NCBI GenBank assembly: GCA_003956705.1
Contig: QZCP01000268.1
Location: 242,495-306,494, forward strand
Direction of reading: 5' to 3'
DNA: 64,000 nucleotides
From: Brevipalpus yothersi
Taxonomy: Eukaryota; Arthropoda; Arachnida; Trombidiformes; Tenuipalpidae
Below, piece after piece: positions 27,242-41,774 of this stretch. A program made the translations under genes and the position numbers. The notes below the pieces were generated by a model. The model did no database searches. It was not told where the DNA came from and was given only the letters and a program-made list of their open reading frames with translations. The number at the start of each line of letters is the position of its first letter. Within the stretch, counting starts at the first letter, position 1.

Positions 27242-30200
27242 TATGGGAAATTGAGGTAAGATGCTGGTGCTTGTACATGTATGCGTATATACATGGACTA
27301 GTCTCATGCTGAATGATGATGGATCAGAAGGGCCCAGATCCGATCGATTCGATTCTCTCGGTGATTAGATGGGTAGAGAGGGGAAGAGAGATGGAAAGGA
27401 AGAATAAGAACAATTGGGTTGAGGATCCTATCATAAGATGGGAAGAAAAAGATTGGAGAGAGAGAGAATGAGAATGAGAAAGGGAAAGAAAAAGATGAGG
27501 ACAAGAAGACAATGAGATGAAGAAGAAGAAGGAGAAGATCTTTTATCTGGAGCAAGCAAATTCAATCCTTAATTACCTTCATCTTTTTTGTTGTTTCCGA
27601 TTTATCCTTACTTATTGCTTTTCTCTCTCTTTTCCCTTATTTTCGCTCATCTGATTGGAAAGATAGAAAATATTGGGTGATTTTTCCTCTCTCTCTTTCT
27701 CTGTCTCTATCTCTTTCTTTCCCCTTTCACTGTAACTGCTCGAATATATTTTCACATTCTCGTACGAATATTAGTATGGGTCAGAACTTTTATTCACATG
27801 AATATATTGTACCAGTATTTATTGGTATATATTGGAAAAGTATTCCCTTCGCTTGTTATATTCCATCGATCTCACCCCCTAGAGCCGAAAGAGTATTATT
27901 GGAAAGCAAACAAGCGAATGGTGAGAATCCAGGGACCAGTTTTTCTGAACATAGAAAGAGAGATAGAGAGATAGATAGAGAAAAAGGGAGAAAGAGAAGG
28001 AATAAAAGATGGAGAAGAGATACACGCGAGAAGCACAGCATGGTTACATGCCAGGAGCAATATTCTAGAAAAAGTTCAAAATGACTGGCTGTGACTGTGT
28101 GTCAGGAAAATATCTCTCCTCTTCATGGCAAACGATACATTTGCTTCAAACACTAGATGTAGCCTAAATTGTCCCGAGCGTCATAATCTATGGTATTTCG
28201 TGCCAGTCTCTGGACACTACTTGCCATAGACCTGTGGATCGATGAGAGCAGTGTAATAGATGTATGAGTGTGTGCCCCATATCACACCACTTCATGTCAA
28301 AATCGAGGCTTGTTTCATTACAAATACTGCTGCATATATTTGTTCTCGAGTGACTTTTCTTGCGTCTCTCTCTCTCTCTCTCTTTCTCTTTCTCTCATGA
28401 CTATGAAATCGAGATTCGAATATACACTCACATGCATTCGAAAAAGTGATAGAGTCTGTGGTCGTCATCTATTCACTTTCCATACAGAACAGAGTGACGA
28501 ACATTCACTTGCTCTACCATGCGCGCATCAATACAATTCAATAGGCTTGGAGAAGAAAATGAGAAAGAGAGGAGAGAAGAGAAGAGAAGCGAATAAGGAG
28601 GAAAAGTTCTTCCAAACAAGAATTTCACTGATTTCAGTCAGTAAATCAGAAAAATCTGCGTCGCTCGCAATTCGATTGAGTGCGAGAATCTTGCCTGATA
28701 ATCGCAAAGTGCTCTGAGCTGAAAGAGAGGAGAGAGAGAGAGAAGAGAAAGAAAATAAGAGGAGATCGATGAAGGAGATGCTGTTGCTCTGAGATTTTGG
28801 ATTTCCATCACCTTTGAGCATCAAAAGCAACACTTTGGTGAGACTGATTGAAGGAAAAGTAACATAGAGAATAAGGAAGAGAAAAGATAGAGAGAGAGAG
28901 AAGGAAAGAAGAAAGCATCCAAGTGAAAGGTTAATATTGCCATGGAACGCGCTCACGCATATTAGACCAGGTTGGAAGAGCATGAGATTAAAGTGGTGGA
29001 TTGCAAGATCCAGAGGAAGATAGAGGAAGATAGAGGAAGAAAGATGCAATTCTCATGATGCCCATATGATGGCGCATGTTTTTTTATCGTTACTCAACAT
29101 GAAACAGTCCGATTATGTCCAAAATGTAGGGAAATGAGGATGCAAATTAGACTAATTAATTAAACAACGAAAAACGTAAGGAATCGTATACATGCTGAGC
29201 TTGCCTTCATCATTATCATCTTCATTCTTATTCCATTGTATTGTATTGTGTGTGTGTGTGTGTATACAAGACATTACTTTCGCTTTTTTATTATCTTCAT
29301 CTTATTCTATCCAACAGATTCACAGTCGCTTGTCATTTGGTACTTACTGGCATGGTATAGCATTCACACACAGGCTAAACAGTCGAGGAAAGATCAACAA
29401 TCTACCCAAAGAGAGAAAGAAAGAGAAAGAGAGTCTTAATTGTCTTGAATATATTTGGCCAAATTTATCTTGCCATATTCGTTTCTCACCATCAGTTTGA
29501 CTTCTAAGCGGAATCTTTCTTTCTCCATCTTTTTCTGGGTACTTTTCGTTCACTTCACTTCTTTCATCATGTTCATCCTTCATCCTGCATCAACATCCAC
29601 AATCTTTCCTCTTTCTCTCTCTCTTTCTCTTTCTATCTCGCTTTTCCCTAGAATTCCTATTTCAGTCAGAATCTCACTTGACTTTGTAACTGTGTATTTC
29701 TCTGGCCCTTTTCATCCTTTTCCATTCACTTTCACTTGGATTTTGTTCACAGAATACTCTGCCATTATAAGGAATGGAATGAAGAAGGCAACAAAGTGAT
29801 GGCCAGATAATGAGTAGAGTGTAACGTTAAAGAGATATCTTTTCCAGATTCAAGGTGGAAAGAATGAAAAGGCTCAACCAATAGGAAATAGAACTACTTC
29901 TAGAGATTCAAGAAGAGAGAAGAGAGAGAATCATGAGGAATGAAAGAAGACGAAAAGAAGACAGCAAAATAAAGCCATGGAATATTGATCTGCTTTTCTG
30001 GGCCACAAACGAAACTGAATCAAACGAATATATGGATCTAATGTGAATTGAGAAAAAGTTTTCTCTCTCTTCTCTCATACTCTTCATCTTATTTCTCTTC
30101 TTCCCAGTCTCTCTCTCTCTCTCTCTATGGTCATGTAACTTGGTAGAGAGGAGAAAATAAAATCGCGTATCTTTTATAACATCCATGGACGGATTCCCTT

Positions 30201-30696
30201 TCCCTCTCTGTCTCTTTCTCTTTACTTTCACTGAAGAAAGATCAAAATATTCACGAGAAAAGAGAGAAAAACGGATGTAGAGGCTACAGATGCCTGGCAT
30301 AATCGAATTCGCAACATCAGATCATGAAAGTTTGAGGATGATAAAGATAAAATGGGTCTCTCTATTTATCTATCTTCGTCTACATCTTTTGCTCTCCTCT
30401 TCAACATTTTGCTTCTCTTTTCACATACTGGGAGAGAGAAAGAACATGGAGAAAGAGGAAAAGAGAGAAAGAGAGAGAGAGAAGATGGGAAGTGATCAAT
30501 TTTTGCCCAGCATCCCATTCAACGGGATAGAATCGATCGAAACAAAAATCGATTTCGAGTATCGAAGTCAGAGCAATCGATGGCAAAACTGGTAGACTTT
30601 ATTTTGTTCCATATACACTGGCTAGAGAATAGTGAAATTGAGAGAGGCTATCGGATGCTTTCTTATTCCCTCTTTTTGGTGTAATAGATTGACATT

Positions 30697-30701
<5 letters not shown>

Positions 30702-30754
<53 letters not shown>
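30702..30754. repeat. (GA)n microsatellite
   Basis: About 53 bp of GA. Confidence 0.95.
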
Positions 30755-30758
<4 letters not shown>

Positions 30759-31313
30759 AGAGATATATATAAAGAGAAAGGAAAATCTTCAAACTATTGA
30801 TTCTTATTGGATAGAGGGAAGAATATTTCTCAAGATAGTCGAGTAAAAGCATGATGATGGTTATTGGATTATTTTGGTCATACTTCATGGCGTAAATCGG
30901 AATGGGCATTAGAATGGGATGCACACAGGAAACTGTCAAAATGATTGTCAAGTGAGATCTAGATTCATCTTGAGAAGGGGTTCACACAAGTTTGCCAATG
31001 AAATGAGAAGATGAAGGCAAAACAATAAGACACAATCCAGTACCAGTGTATGAAGAATACAAGGGACTGAGAGAGTGAGAGAGTGAAAGCCTTCTGAAAA
31101 AACAATGAGAAAATGTTGAAAAGAAGCAGAGCAAGTTTCATTTGGATTCCTTCTCTTATTCTTCTATTCGCATTATAAATATTATATGCTACCAAAATAG
31201 TGGTGGAAAATATTTCATCAAGAAATAATCAGTCCACCGGTTCTCCTGTATCGATTATTCTGGTAGTCAAGAGAAGCCATCTTATGGGTGGCTTTTGGGT
31301 TATCCGTACAAAA

Positions 31314-31316
<3 letters not shown>

Positions 31317-31356
<40 letters not shown>
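31317..31356. repeat. (CT)n microsatellite
   Basis: About 40 bp of CT. Confidence 0.95.
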
Positions 31357-31361
<5 letters not shown>

Positions 31362-31710
31362 ATTTCTCTTTCTCTCTGTATTGGTCTTTCTCATATATTG
31401 TATTGGGCTTGAATCAAGTGAAAAGGCATGAAAGAGAAGCCTTAAACGAACGATTCGAGCAAAAAGATGATCGAAAAGACGAGATGAAGAAGTTGCATTC
31501 ACTTGTTCATCTTCTTCAGCATTCGCTCTCAATTCTTTTTTCGCTTCACTACTACTTCAATTCCACTAATCCCAATCACAATGATCATATTCAGCTCGAT
31601 TGACTTCTTGATGAGAATTCCAACAATTGTTGTAAACCCTATCAAGGAATCATATCTTTCTTCACGCTTTCCTCTCCAATCTTATACACCATCCATTTGG
31701 AATCCTTCCA

Positions 31711-31744
<34 letters not shown>
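31711..31744. repeat. (CT)n microsatellite
   Basis: About 34 bp of CT with one TTTC interruption, followed by a short CA run. Confidence 0.9.
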
Positions 31745-31998
31745 ACACACACATAGATATACACTATACTACTTTCTCTCCATTATTTTCCAAACACACA
31801 TAGACCTGTCAATCGAAGAAAAATGTCTATGTGAGGCTGGTATTGTTTGTAAACAAGTAGCTTATAATCTCGACTCATTGAAAGCCATCCATTCACGCCC
31901 AACGCTTCATCCTTGTCTTTTCAGGTCATCATAGCCATGAAACCGCTTTTGCCTTCAACCTTCCAACATTGTTAAGGCTCTCGAGATTCAAACTGATG

Positions 31999-32002
<4 letters not shown>

Positions 32003-32065
<63 letters not shown>
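32003..32065. repeat. (CT)n microsatellite
   Basis: About 63 bp of perfect CT. Confidence 0.95.
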
Positions 32066-32069
<4 letters not shown>

Positions 32070-35000
32070 GGACATGGAAGATGTTTTGGGTACCCATTAT
32101 GGCTGTCGTTTACAATCAGAGGAGAAAACAATTACTACACCAGTGAAGAGAGAGCGAAAGAGAGAAATTCGAGTTTGTCCGTTCAGTTAATCGTTTGATT
32201 ACCCGTTTGTCTGAATCATGAATTTGGAAAGTGTCCCAAAGAAGTAATAGCCGTAATAGTGAAGGCAGCAAGTTAGGTTAGTCATCAAAGCTTGAAGAAT
32301 AGCTTGCAATACTGTGAGTGAGGAGAGAATTGAAGAGAATGAATCTTTTGGAAGGAGAATAAGAAAATGAGAAAAAGGAATAAAGAAGAGAGAGAGAGAA
32401 AGAGAGACAGAGACAGAGAGAAGATAAGTGGAGCGTGGACAATAAACTAGCATGAAAATGGTTAAAAGCAATTGGATGTTTGATTTTACAGATCAAAGTT
32501 TAGGGCAATTTCATTTCTATTCATGAGCCTTCATGATCATTGACTACCAGTGGGTGGAAAAATTTGCTCCTTATCAACATCCAACCAGCATAAATGTGTA
32601 TATATATACGCGATATTCTAGAGAAAGAATACACTCTTTTACCAACTCTTTACGTTTGATGATTATGCGAATTATTGCTCACAATGATTATAGCTATCAA
32701 AAAGAATTTTCTGTATATACCGTGAGATTGAGAAGAGTAGAAAAGAGTATATATATGAGAGTATAGAGGAGAGAAATAAGTTGAAACTTTGAGACGATTT
32801 CGCTAATATTCCATGGATAAGTGTTTCCGCCACTGTTAGCCAAATCTTCTCCTTTCTTTCTGTCTCTTTTTCTCTTTCTCTGTTCCTTGATGTGTCTGGA
32901 ATTTCTACAGCTTATCCCTCAGAATTCATGTTAGCTCAAAGAATCTCCTGAAAATAATGATTATTTTTGGTCTCAATCGAAAAACCACCACAATCATTCA
33001 CCTAAATGAGGCTCCATTTATTTTCAAATACATTTGACCAGAAATTTCTCTTCTTCCCTCCTGATAGTCCTGTATTAACTCTTAGCTTGATGATATTTTC
33101 TTGGAAGATTCCCTAAAATGGCCAAAATGCATACTTGGCAACTCTTTATCTTTTCGAAATTAGTAAGACATGAACTTTTCCCAGCAGTATAAGAGCCCAG
33201 TACAATTTCATGTTTGATCTGATCATTTTATAACATACTTCTCACCACGCTAACTTCAAGATAATGGAGAACATTATTGCTCTTTCATCAATTTTGTATA
33301 GCTCTGAGAAGCTTTTAAATCGATAAACTATTCCCAAGCTTTTTTCTCTTCTTCTCATACTCTCCAAGTCTCTACAAATAGAGATTGCTTCAAGGTGAAA
33401 GTAATTAAAATTTAATTCAATTTTCTAGGGAGCTTTTGCTATTCATTCACTTTCCAGCCCTTTATAACTGATTGTCAGTTGATTTTTTGATGTCTTTTGG
33501 AAGCTTCTCTCTCTCTCTCTCTTCTCCCAGAAAAGACTGACTGGCGTATTCATGAGTATATATATGTATATATGTACCAGTCAAATCAGCCAACATAAAT
33601 GATGATAATGGATTTCTTCATCACACTAATGTCCAGATCAATTTCAATTTCTTCATATTCTTATTCTTCTCCCAATTTTTCTATTTCACACTTGCATGGA
33701 CAATTCATCAGTATGAGTCCATTCTTGCCATCCACACACACACACACACACACATGCATTCATTCTCATACACATACACACAAAACAAATTCGAATATTA
33801 TTCAGCATATTCATTCCTTGTTCATGAGCCCTATTGTTAACACTTATTGTCCACCTTTTTCCATTCTCATAATATTATTTGCTTGAATACGCGCTTACAT
33901 AAGCGACCTGCGACGACACATACATACGCCTCACAGCTATACACATTGGATGGTGAATGCATGGTTTGATGAATTTGAATGAATTTAAATGATATTTGGA
34001 TATTCATGAGTGTGTATACGTGTGTGTTTATGAGGGTGCAAAAAGTCGATCCAACCAAGAGTGAGAGGGAAAGAGAGAGAGAGAAAGTGTATGCCTATGG
34101 AAGTGACGGTTATGGTGATGCCTGTTATGTGTGCTCGTGAGGCGGATAAAATTCTGACAGATAGATTCTGATGCTGGTAGGCTGTAGTGTGTCATAGTGT
34201 TGGCTCAATTAGAGAGAAAGAGAGGAATAAAGGAAGAAAGGGAGAGAAAGGAGTAGAATATGAAGAGTAGAGGATATTCTGGATATGAAGATGTGAATAT
34301 GGGTTGTATTCCCTCTTTTTTTCTCCAAGATGACAGAGAAGATGAAGAGAAGAATAGACTTTTATTCATATGGACTTCTCATACAATCTCATTTAATGCC
34401 CTCAAGTTCAAAATTGAGCTCCAAGAGAAGCTTGCTGACCGATTAATATTTTATTATTCAACCCAAAAGAATAGTACTAAATTTTTATACACTTGTTTAT
34501 CTATACTTTTTTTCTACAATAGAGAAGCATTTTCCTTTTTGCTCCTTTCGAGAGATAAAGGAAAGAATAGTGAAGAAGAAACCTTCTCACCAAAAGCAAG
34601 CTATACACATCAATTCTTTGCCAACCTAAGTGATCAATAGTTAATTTGATTTAATAGGCAGTCCTTGATGTCAAAAATTGATGAATGTTTAACCTTGCCG
34701 ATATTATTGACTGTAAAAAAAGGAAAAAATATATTTATCAGCAATATGAGGAGCACCCAAAAGATTGCTATTTCAGTATTCACCAAAAAATGGCTACATT
34801 AAGAGATGCTTTCAGTCGAAAAAAGTCGCCTCCGCACACACTTTGCTAAACTGTCTTGAAGATGCTCCATTCAAGTGTGTGTGTATGTGCCCGATTTTAT
34901 TCATCAATCTTCTCGTCTAGAGAGAGAAAAGGAGTTTATTTTTGGAATTTCCTTGATAATCTCATGGGATGACCTCTCTGATGACCAGTGTCACTTTAAG

Positions 35001-35707
35001 CTTGTATTCTGTCCGTGCATTAGCACTTAGAAGACATAACATATTCGGAGAGTACATAAGCTCGTGTCAACCATGATTGGACTGTACTGAAGTTTCAAAA
35101 GTACAGTCCAAGTTCTCATATCTTTCTCTCTCTCTTGCCATCACTTGTTTGATCTTCTCTAGGTTTTTCTTCTCTTTGAGCTCGATATTGGAAGATGCTT
35201 TAGATTCCATACTTGGTCTACTATCTTTTCGGTTGAAGCCTTTCTCCTGGTTAAATTTTATTTGAAGTGGAATAAAGTACAAGATAACAAAGTTACTCCT
35301 GTAGTTAGATTTATTTCTCTCACTTTAAAATTTTGAGTTCTCCTCCTTTTATTATTAGTGTTTCTTCAGTATTTCGGGTTTCACAAGACGTAATAGTGGA
35401 AGAGTGGAAGAAATGAAGGAAAGACGGAATAGTTGAAGGAGAGAGTAAAATTTTGTGTCTATGTGTGAGTGAGAATGCATACATGTACATGTTTGTATGT
35501 ATATGTGTGTACTCGATGGCATGAATTCATATCATTCATCATCGTTCAACTATTCAGATTCAATTGAGATGAATGAATGTTAGATGAGATGATACATGCA
35601 CTTACACATTTTGGGTGCACGAAAAATAGAAAAAAAAGGTAAGAGAAAGAAGAACGTGTGTATACTCGATGAAACTGGATAGTCCAAGTGAAAGCTTCTA
35701 GGTTTTC

Positions 35708-35708
<1 letters not shown>

Positions 35709-35759
<51 letters not shown>
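35709..35759. repeat. (CT)n microsatellite, left arm of an inverted pair
   Basis: About 51 bp of CT, 249 bp before a GA array of similar length in the opposite sense. Confidence 0.95.
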
Positions 35760-35761
<2 letters not shown>

Positions 35762-36005
35762 AATAATCGTTTCGATAATCCTCAGGAGAGTGTTTGGACA
35801 AGAAGTGGATGAAGAGAAAGTAGAAAAAGAGAGATAGAGAGAAAGTGATGCAAAGGGTTTTCTGTTATGATGAGATGCATGGATTCTCGCACGAAAGTGA
35901 ATCAAGATAGATTGAACAAATCTTATCTATGATTCAATCCCAGAAGAGAGGCTGAGAAAGTCCAGAGAATGTTTTGTATTTTCCACAAAAATTATTAAGG
36001 GCACT

Positions 36006-36008
<3 letters not shown>

Positions 36009-36066
<58 letters not shown>
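36009..36066. repeat. (GA)n microsatellite, right arm of an inverted pair
   Basis: About 58 bp of GA, complementary to the CT array at 35709-35759. Confidence 0.95.
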
Positions 36067-36067
<1 letters not shown>

Positions 36068-36681
36068 AAGTCACCGTGGAAAAGAGATGAATATCAACCA
36101 TATCAAGTAGCTTGTATGATTTGGATATTGAACAGGCTATCCCTTTGTGTGTATGTGTGTGAATAAGATTAGATGGACTCAAGCTACACATGCATACACA
36201 TATTCGTTGAGCATACATTTGACTAGTGAAGTATATATATGCTGATGATGATGCTTAGTTGTCTCTATATAGCTGAGACCGATATATTTTCTTCACCTTT
36301 TCACATCATATTCTCATTCATATATTCACTCATGAAATTGTTCATTCATTCATTTATCCATCTGAGAGAAAGAGAAAGATAGAAAAGACGGTGAAAGCAT
36401 TTACTCACTCCTCAACTTCAAACCGATGTAAATGACATTAGTGTTTCTGTATACTTATGTGAGAAGATGAGGGGAGAGAGGAAGAGAAAGAGAAAGAGAA
36501 AAAGGAATAGATAGATGAATGTATGAAATCGATATTCACCATAACATCATTAACTACACTGTTGGCTGGCTGATATGTATGAATATATTAACACTGGACT
36601 AGAATGGATTGAAATATCTTCTTGTTCAATAAGGAGGCAGAATAGATAAAGGTCACTCAGTCTTGAGCCTTAGCATAGGAA

Positions 36682-36712
<31 letters not shown>

Positions 36713-37180
36713 AAGAGAGGAGGGAAAAGAGAAGGAGAATAAGAAAGTGATGAATCGATATTCCAGGGTGAGATGTTTGGAATAACTTGTGAGTCTGAGT
36801 GGAAAAGATAAATGGAATGGGATGAGAATCTTGCTTGAGAGAGAAGAGAAAGAGAGATGAAAATGAGGGCCAAGACGTTGGATGGAAAAGAGAGAGAGAA
36901 GGCTTGTTGTACTGTATCTCTGATACTATTTTCTAAGATACCAGCTTCAAGCTCTCAGAAAGAGATAGAAAGAGAGAGAGAAAATAAAATAGCTGAATCA
37001 TGTCAATATGGTGCTCTAATCTTTCGGTCAAATAGCTGACCCAGATCTTTAACAATATTTCAATTTCTTTGATTGAATTCAGTTAGCTTTCTCTCGCTTG
37101 AAGGCACAACATTCTTCTTTCACTCTCTTCCTCTCTTATCATCTCTTCTACCCCTCTCAAACTTTCTCTCTCTCACTCAC

Positions 37181-37182
<2 letters not shown>

Positions 37183-37226
<44 letters not shown>
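37183..37226. repeat. (CT)n microsatellite
   Basis: About 44 bp of CT after a short CTCA run. Confidence 0.9.
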
Positions 37227-37229
<3 letters not shown>

Positions 37230-37919
37230 TTTCATTCTCTCTTGGATGCTCTTCTCTGTCAGCATTGTCAAACTGGTGGGACAACAGAGATGCTATGATC
37301 AAATAAAAAGAGTGAAGATGAGGATGGATGTGAACTGAGCTAACAAACACACACACACGGTTGAGACAGGCTAAAGTTCGTGATTAATTTAACATTTGAT
37401 TGGTTACGATGAAGCCAATTCAAGCGATAAGCCAAATTCATCATTGATAATGGTTATCCTTCCATGAGTGGACAATGAACGGCATGTCCTTTCCGATGTT
37501 CACGATCACTGGGAAGAAGAAGAAGGATGCTCTTGAAAAAAAGAGCCAAATCGCGAAAACAAATGCTACCGAAAATGATACTGATGGTGTATGAGTATGT
37601 GTGTTAGTAGACGAAAAAGAACCGTTAAGATGAGGATGAAATGAACATTGATATGTATACTGTTAAATGGCAGTGGCATTCATTTGGAGCCCAAAATTAT
37701 ATGTACATATACACACATACACACACACACACACACACGATTGAGGTTAATTAGAGAAGAGTGAGATTCTTTTTTTTTGGTTGCATTGATGAGGATAATT
37801 TATTCTTTCTACTCCATTTAAATATTTTTGATTGAACACTTTTTGTTTAAACCAAATTTTTTTTAACTCTCTCTCTCTTTCTCATATCTTGTTTTGTTTT
37901 TTTTGTGTGTATGTCTATG

Positions 37920-38900
37920 TCATGGAAGTAGAATATGAAACAATGGAGAGAGCACAATGAAGCCGATTACAAGCGCAGCTATTAGACCGATCACAAGTGA
38001 GGAGGCTTTCATTAGTGGCTGACTGGATGATGCACGATATCGTATGGCACGTCTTTGTTGACTCCAAACTTGATTCAATGTTCGTGCCCGAGAGCCAATG
38101 GAGCGTCCATCATTGTCCACTCCAAGACCCGGATTTAATGCAGTATTTTCACCCATTCCTAATGGGCCACGTTCAACTGTTGAGCCAGTCATGCCGTAGC
38201 CTGTATGACACGGATCTACAGCGCGAGGTAATCCTGGTATTGGGGGAGGTAAGATAGGCAGTTGTCCTGAAGGAGGAGGAGGAGGTATTGAATGATCTTG
38301 TTCTGGATAGATTGAAAGAATAGAAAGAATGAGGGGGAGAAGAGAGATAGATAGATATGGACAGAGAGAAGGAATGAGGAGATGGAAGTAGAAGAAGAAG
38401 AAGAAGAAGAAGAATATGAGGAATGTGATCATAGATTGAGCTATCAACTAGGTGAAGAATTCAAAGGGAATCAAGAAGAATGGTGAACAAATATTGAAGG
38501 GAATCCATAATATTGTACTCACTTTTTCTTTCTGGAGCAATATTTGCACGGGAAGTTCGATCAAGGCGTGGTGAAGGTGATATGAGACGTCTATTGGTAT
38601 TTGGTGTGGACGGCAGCGATTGAGCTCCGCGAGTGAAGCAACTACTGACTGGATTAAAACCGGGCGGCGAGCTTGAAGGAGGAAGAAGGGCTCCACCGGA
38701 GCCACACCGACAGAGAAGAGATGATGATTGTCCTGAGGAGCGATCTGGCACTGTGTATGGTGGATATCATTGTCATTATTCCATGGAACATTTTGAATTT
38801 GTGTGTGTGACAAAAATTTTGGTGATTTCATGGTATGATGAACAGCAGGATGTGGATATGTAGTTGAGATGAGTGTGGTGCAGAACGAAGAGAATCGAAT

Positions 38901-38952
<52 letters not shown>

Positions 38953-40014
38953 GAAAAGAGAAAAGAAGATGGAGATTAGTTCGATAAGAATATGAGTTTT
39001 GGTGAGAGCCTAGAAAAATGATGAGAAAAAAAGTAAAACAGAAAGAGAAAGAGAAAGGGAAAGAGAGAGAGATTTCTTCTTGTGATATGTAATGGAAAAT
39101 CGATTTTGCTTGCTCTTGCTCTTTTTTTCACTCTTTTTTGACTCTCTTTCCTTTACTTTCTCTCCAAGGGCTTCATCGAATGAGTATTGAACACAAATTC
39201 CCATAGAAAATGCAACCAGAGGTCGAATAAAAAAGTGGGTAAGGTTACCATGAATCTATGTGTGTGAGTGTGTGTGTGTGTGTGTGTATTGGAAAGAGAA
39301 AAGCAAACTCAAATGCATTCATGTCCATATTACTTTTGGATAATGATTAGAAAAGTTGTTCGTGATGGTCACGATTCACCAAACTTGAATGCATCGTGGT
39401 AAGTGCAAGCACACACACACACACTCACATACACACAGCATTCGATCGAGACCTACTTTTACACCTGAGCCTTTCTATTCTTTTGCCATTATTATTATTA
39501 TACCTACTAGATTGTTACAATGATTCCCAAAGCATCATCTTGATGATTGACATTAAAAATTGGGACAATAATAATCAAGCACTCTCCAACAGCATTTTCT
39601 TCTTCAAGAATATTGCTCAAGAGCTAATTCATGCAATGCCTTAATACACTGTGAGCTTATGTGTACACGTGTGTGTGTGTGTGTCAGAATGGAATACAGC
39701 TTGAACGCTGTCTGTATGTAGACAAATGTGATTATTCCTATTTTGCCTTTCTCTCTCTCTCTCACTCGATGCATTCATATTCTCATTCTCATTCACATTC
39801 ATCACTTGTTCTCTTGTGCTTTAGTCTCAGGGAATACATTCGCTATTGGGACTGGCAGACAGAAAGAGAGAGAGAGTAAGAAAGAGTATAAGAGAACATT
39901 AAGCTCAAGGCATATGCGAGTATGAAGTGAAATGTCTTGCATCGTAAGGAATAACAAGTAGCTGAACAAAGCGTAAAAGGTTCCCAGAGAATGAAGCTAG
40001 ATAGATAGATGGAA

Positions 40015-40046
<32 letters not shown>

Positions 40047-40672
40047 GGAAGAAGAAGAGGAAGAGGAAACACAGGAGAATAAAGAAGAAGACTTTTTTCC
40101 TTCTCTCTGTGAATATTTGCTTACCTTTCCGATGAGTTGAGCTTCTTGTCCGAGAAACAAGTGAATCAAGGGCTCCACTAGTCATGCCCCCGTAGTAGAA
40201 AACGTCTTGAGAAGCTGATGGAGGTGGCGGTGGATGATGATGAGAGTCAGTTGAAGCATCAAATTTACTACTATGACGACCGGTAATCAAAGATGAATAG
40301 TTCGCTGATGATGATGTACCACTAATCAAACCAAGGCCTCTACTAGTTCTTCTACTGGAATTACTCGCTGCAGCAGCGGCAGCCGCAACGGCCGCCGCTG
40401 AGCCACCAGCAGTAGAACTGTGACCTAAAAAATGAGTATACTCGATGAGCATTTTGATGATGATATTTTGGGAAGAGAAAATTCTCTGGAGAATCACTTC
40501 ATTGGCAAAATGATGATTAGGGGGATGCTTCTCATACACGTGGAGGGGGAGAAAGAGAGATAGAGCATTCATTCACATCTCGTATGTGCATACAAAGTCT
40601 AATTTTTTCTCTGGAAAGTGAAACATCTTGATCATTAACTGAAGGCTCTGAAGAATCTTTTGCACATGGGCT

Positions 40673-40734
<62 letters not shown>

Positions 40735-41540
40735 CATTCATTTAGGTTCAAGATTCTCCCAGGGCAAAGTAATAAAAGTGTAAAGGGTCTCCTATCCATC
40801 TATTCTCAACACCTAGACTTCTGCTGTGCGTATTGGAAATGATTCTCTTTCTTCTTTCCCCCTAGAATGTAAGATTATAGTTTCTCTGGAAAGACTGGTT
40901 GAACACGAAGTGGACATCTTAGAACACCCTCTTTCAAGCACCACCCAGCCAATGAACAAGATTCATGAATAGCTAATAAATACCAGTACCGATCGATGCG
41001 GTTGCTTTCGAACCTGGAAGAGTCAGATTGATCAATGAGTATGCATTAGCTTTGTTAGTTGTTTCTGATTTTTTTTTCAACTCACCAGAATAGCCGATTG
41101 GATGCGTTGGCCTGGAGAGAAGAAAGAAAGACAAAAAGAAAGAGATGTGAGAGCAAATTCGATTATTTCTTGCTCCATATTCACAATTGATCCTGACACA
41201 CAAAATCAAGAAGACTGATCGAATATCAGCTCTCAACCCTTGCTGACTTCTCATTTTTTTTCTTCTTCTTTCTCTACTCTTTTTTCCATCCTTTCCATTC
41301 TTTTTGAACACATAACCGGGAATAAATATTCAAGACATTCTATATAATGTGAAAAATATTCATTCCCCACATCAAACTGTATGGCTCATGAACCACTTCA
41401 GCAAAGAGTAAGTAGAGGAGAGCATAAAATAATATTTCAAAGTAAAAAATCAAATTTCTATCCATGATTTGCTGTTACACTCTTTTTTAACTTGCAAATT
41501 TTTCTCACCAGCTACCAGCTCAAGAAACCTTTGACCGTAC

Positions 41541-41591
<51 letters not shown>

Positions 41592-41720
41592 NNNNNNNNN
41601 NNNNNNNNNNNNNNNNNNNNNNNNNNNNNNNNNNNNNNNNNNNNNNNNNNNNNNNNNNNNNNNNNNNNNNNNNNNNNNNNNNNNNNNNNNNNNNNNNNNN
41701 NNNNNNNNNNNNNNNNNNNN

Positions 41721-41774
<54 letters not shown>

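Larger units (their letters stand above)
27101..37919. other. Gene-poor DNA rich in GA/CT and CA simple repeats
   Basis: No supported gene. Purine-rich and pyrimidine-rich stretches (for example 27340-27540, 28550-28930 and 36470-36740) create long but meaningless open frames. CA runs occur near 33736-33753 and 37710-37738. The plus-strand frame 34260-34640 has an ATG but no domain, and I do not call it a gene. The strip nearest 37919 lies directly downstream of the minus-strand gene that ends at 37920 and should hold its 3' UTR. Confidence 0.55.

Noticed and set aside
28528..29049. 173-codon minus-strand open frame
   Set aside because: It is composed mostly of Ser/Leu/Phe from a purine-rich stretch, with no domain or splice support.
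34260..34640. 126-codon plus-strand frame with ATG
   Set aside because: The composition is AT-driven (many Phe, Leu, Ser, Lys), with no family, conserved motif or exon context.
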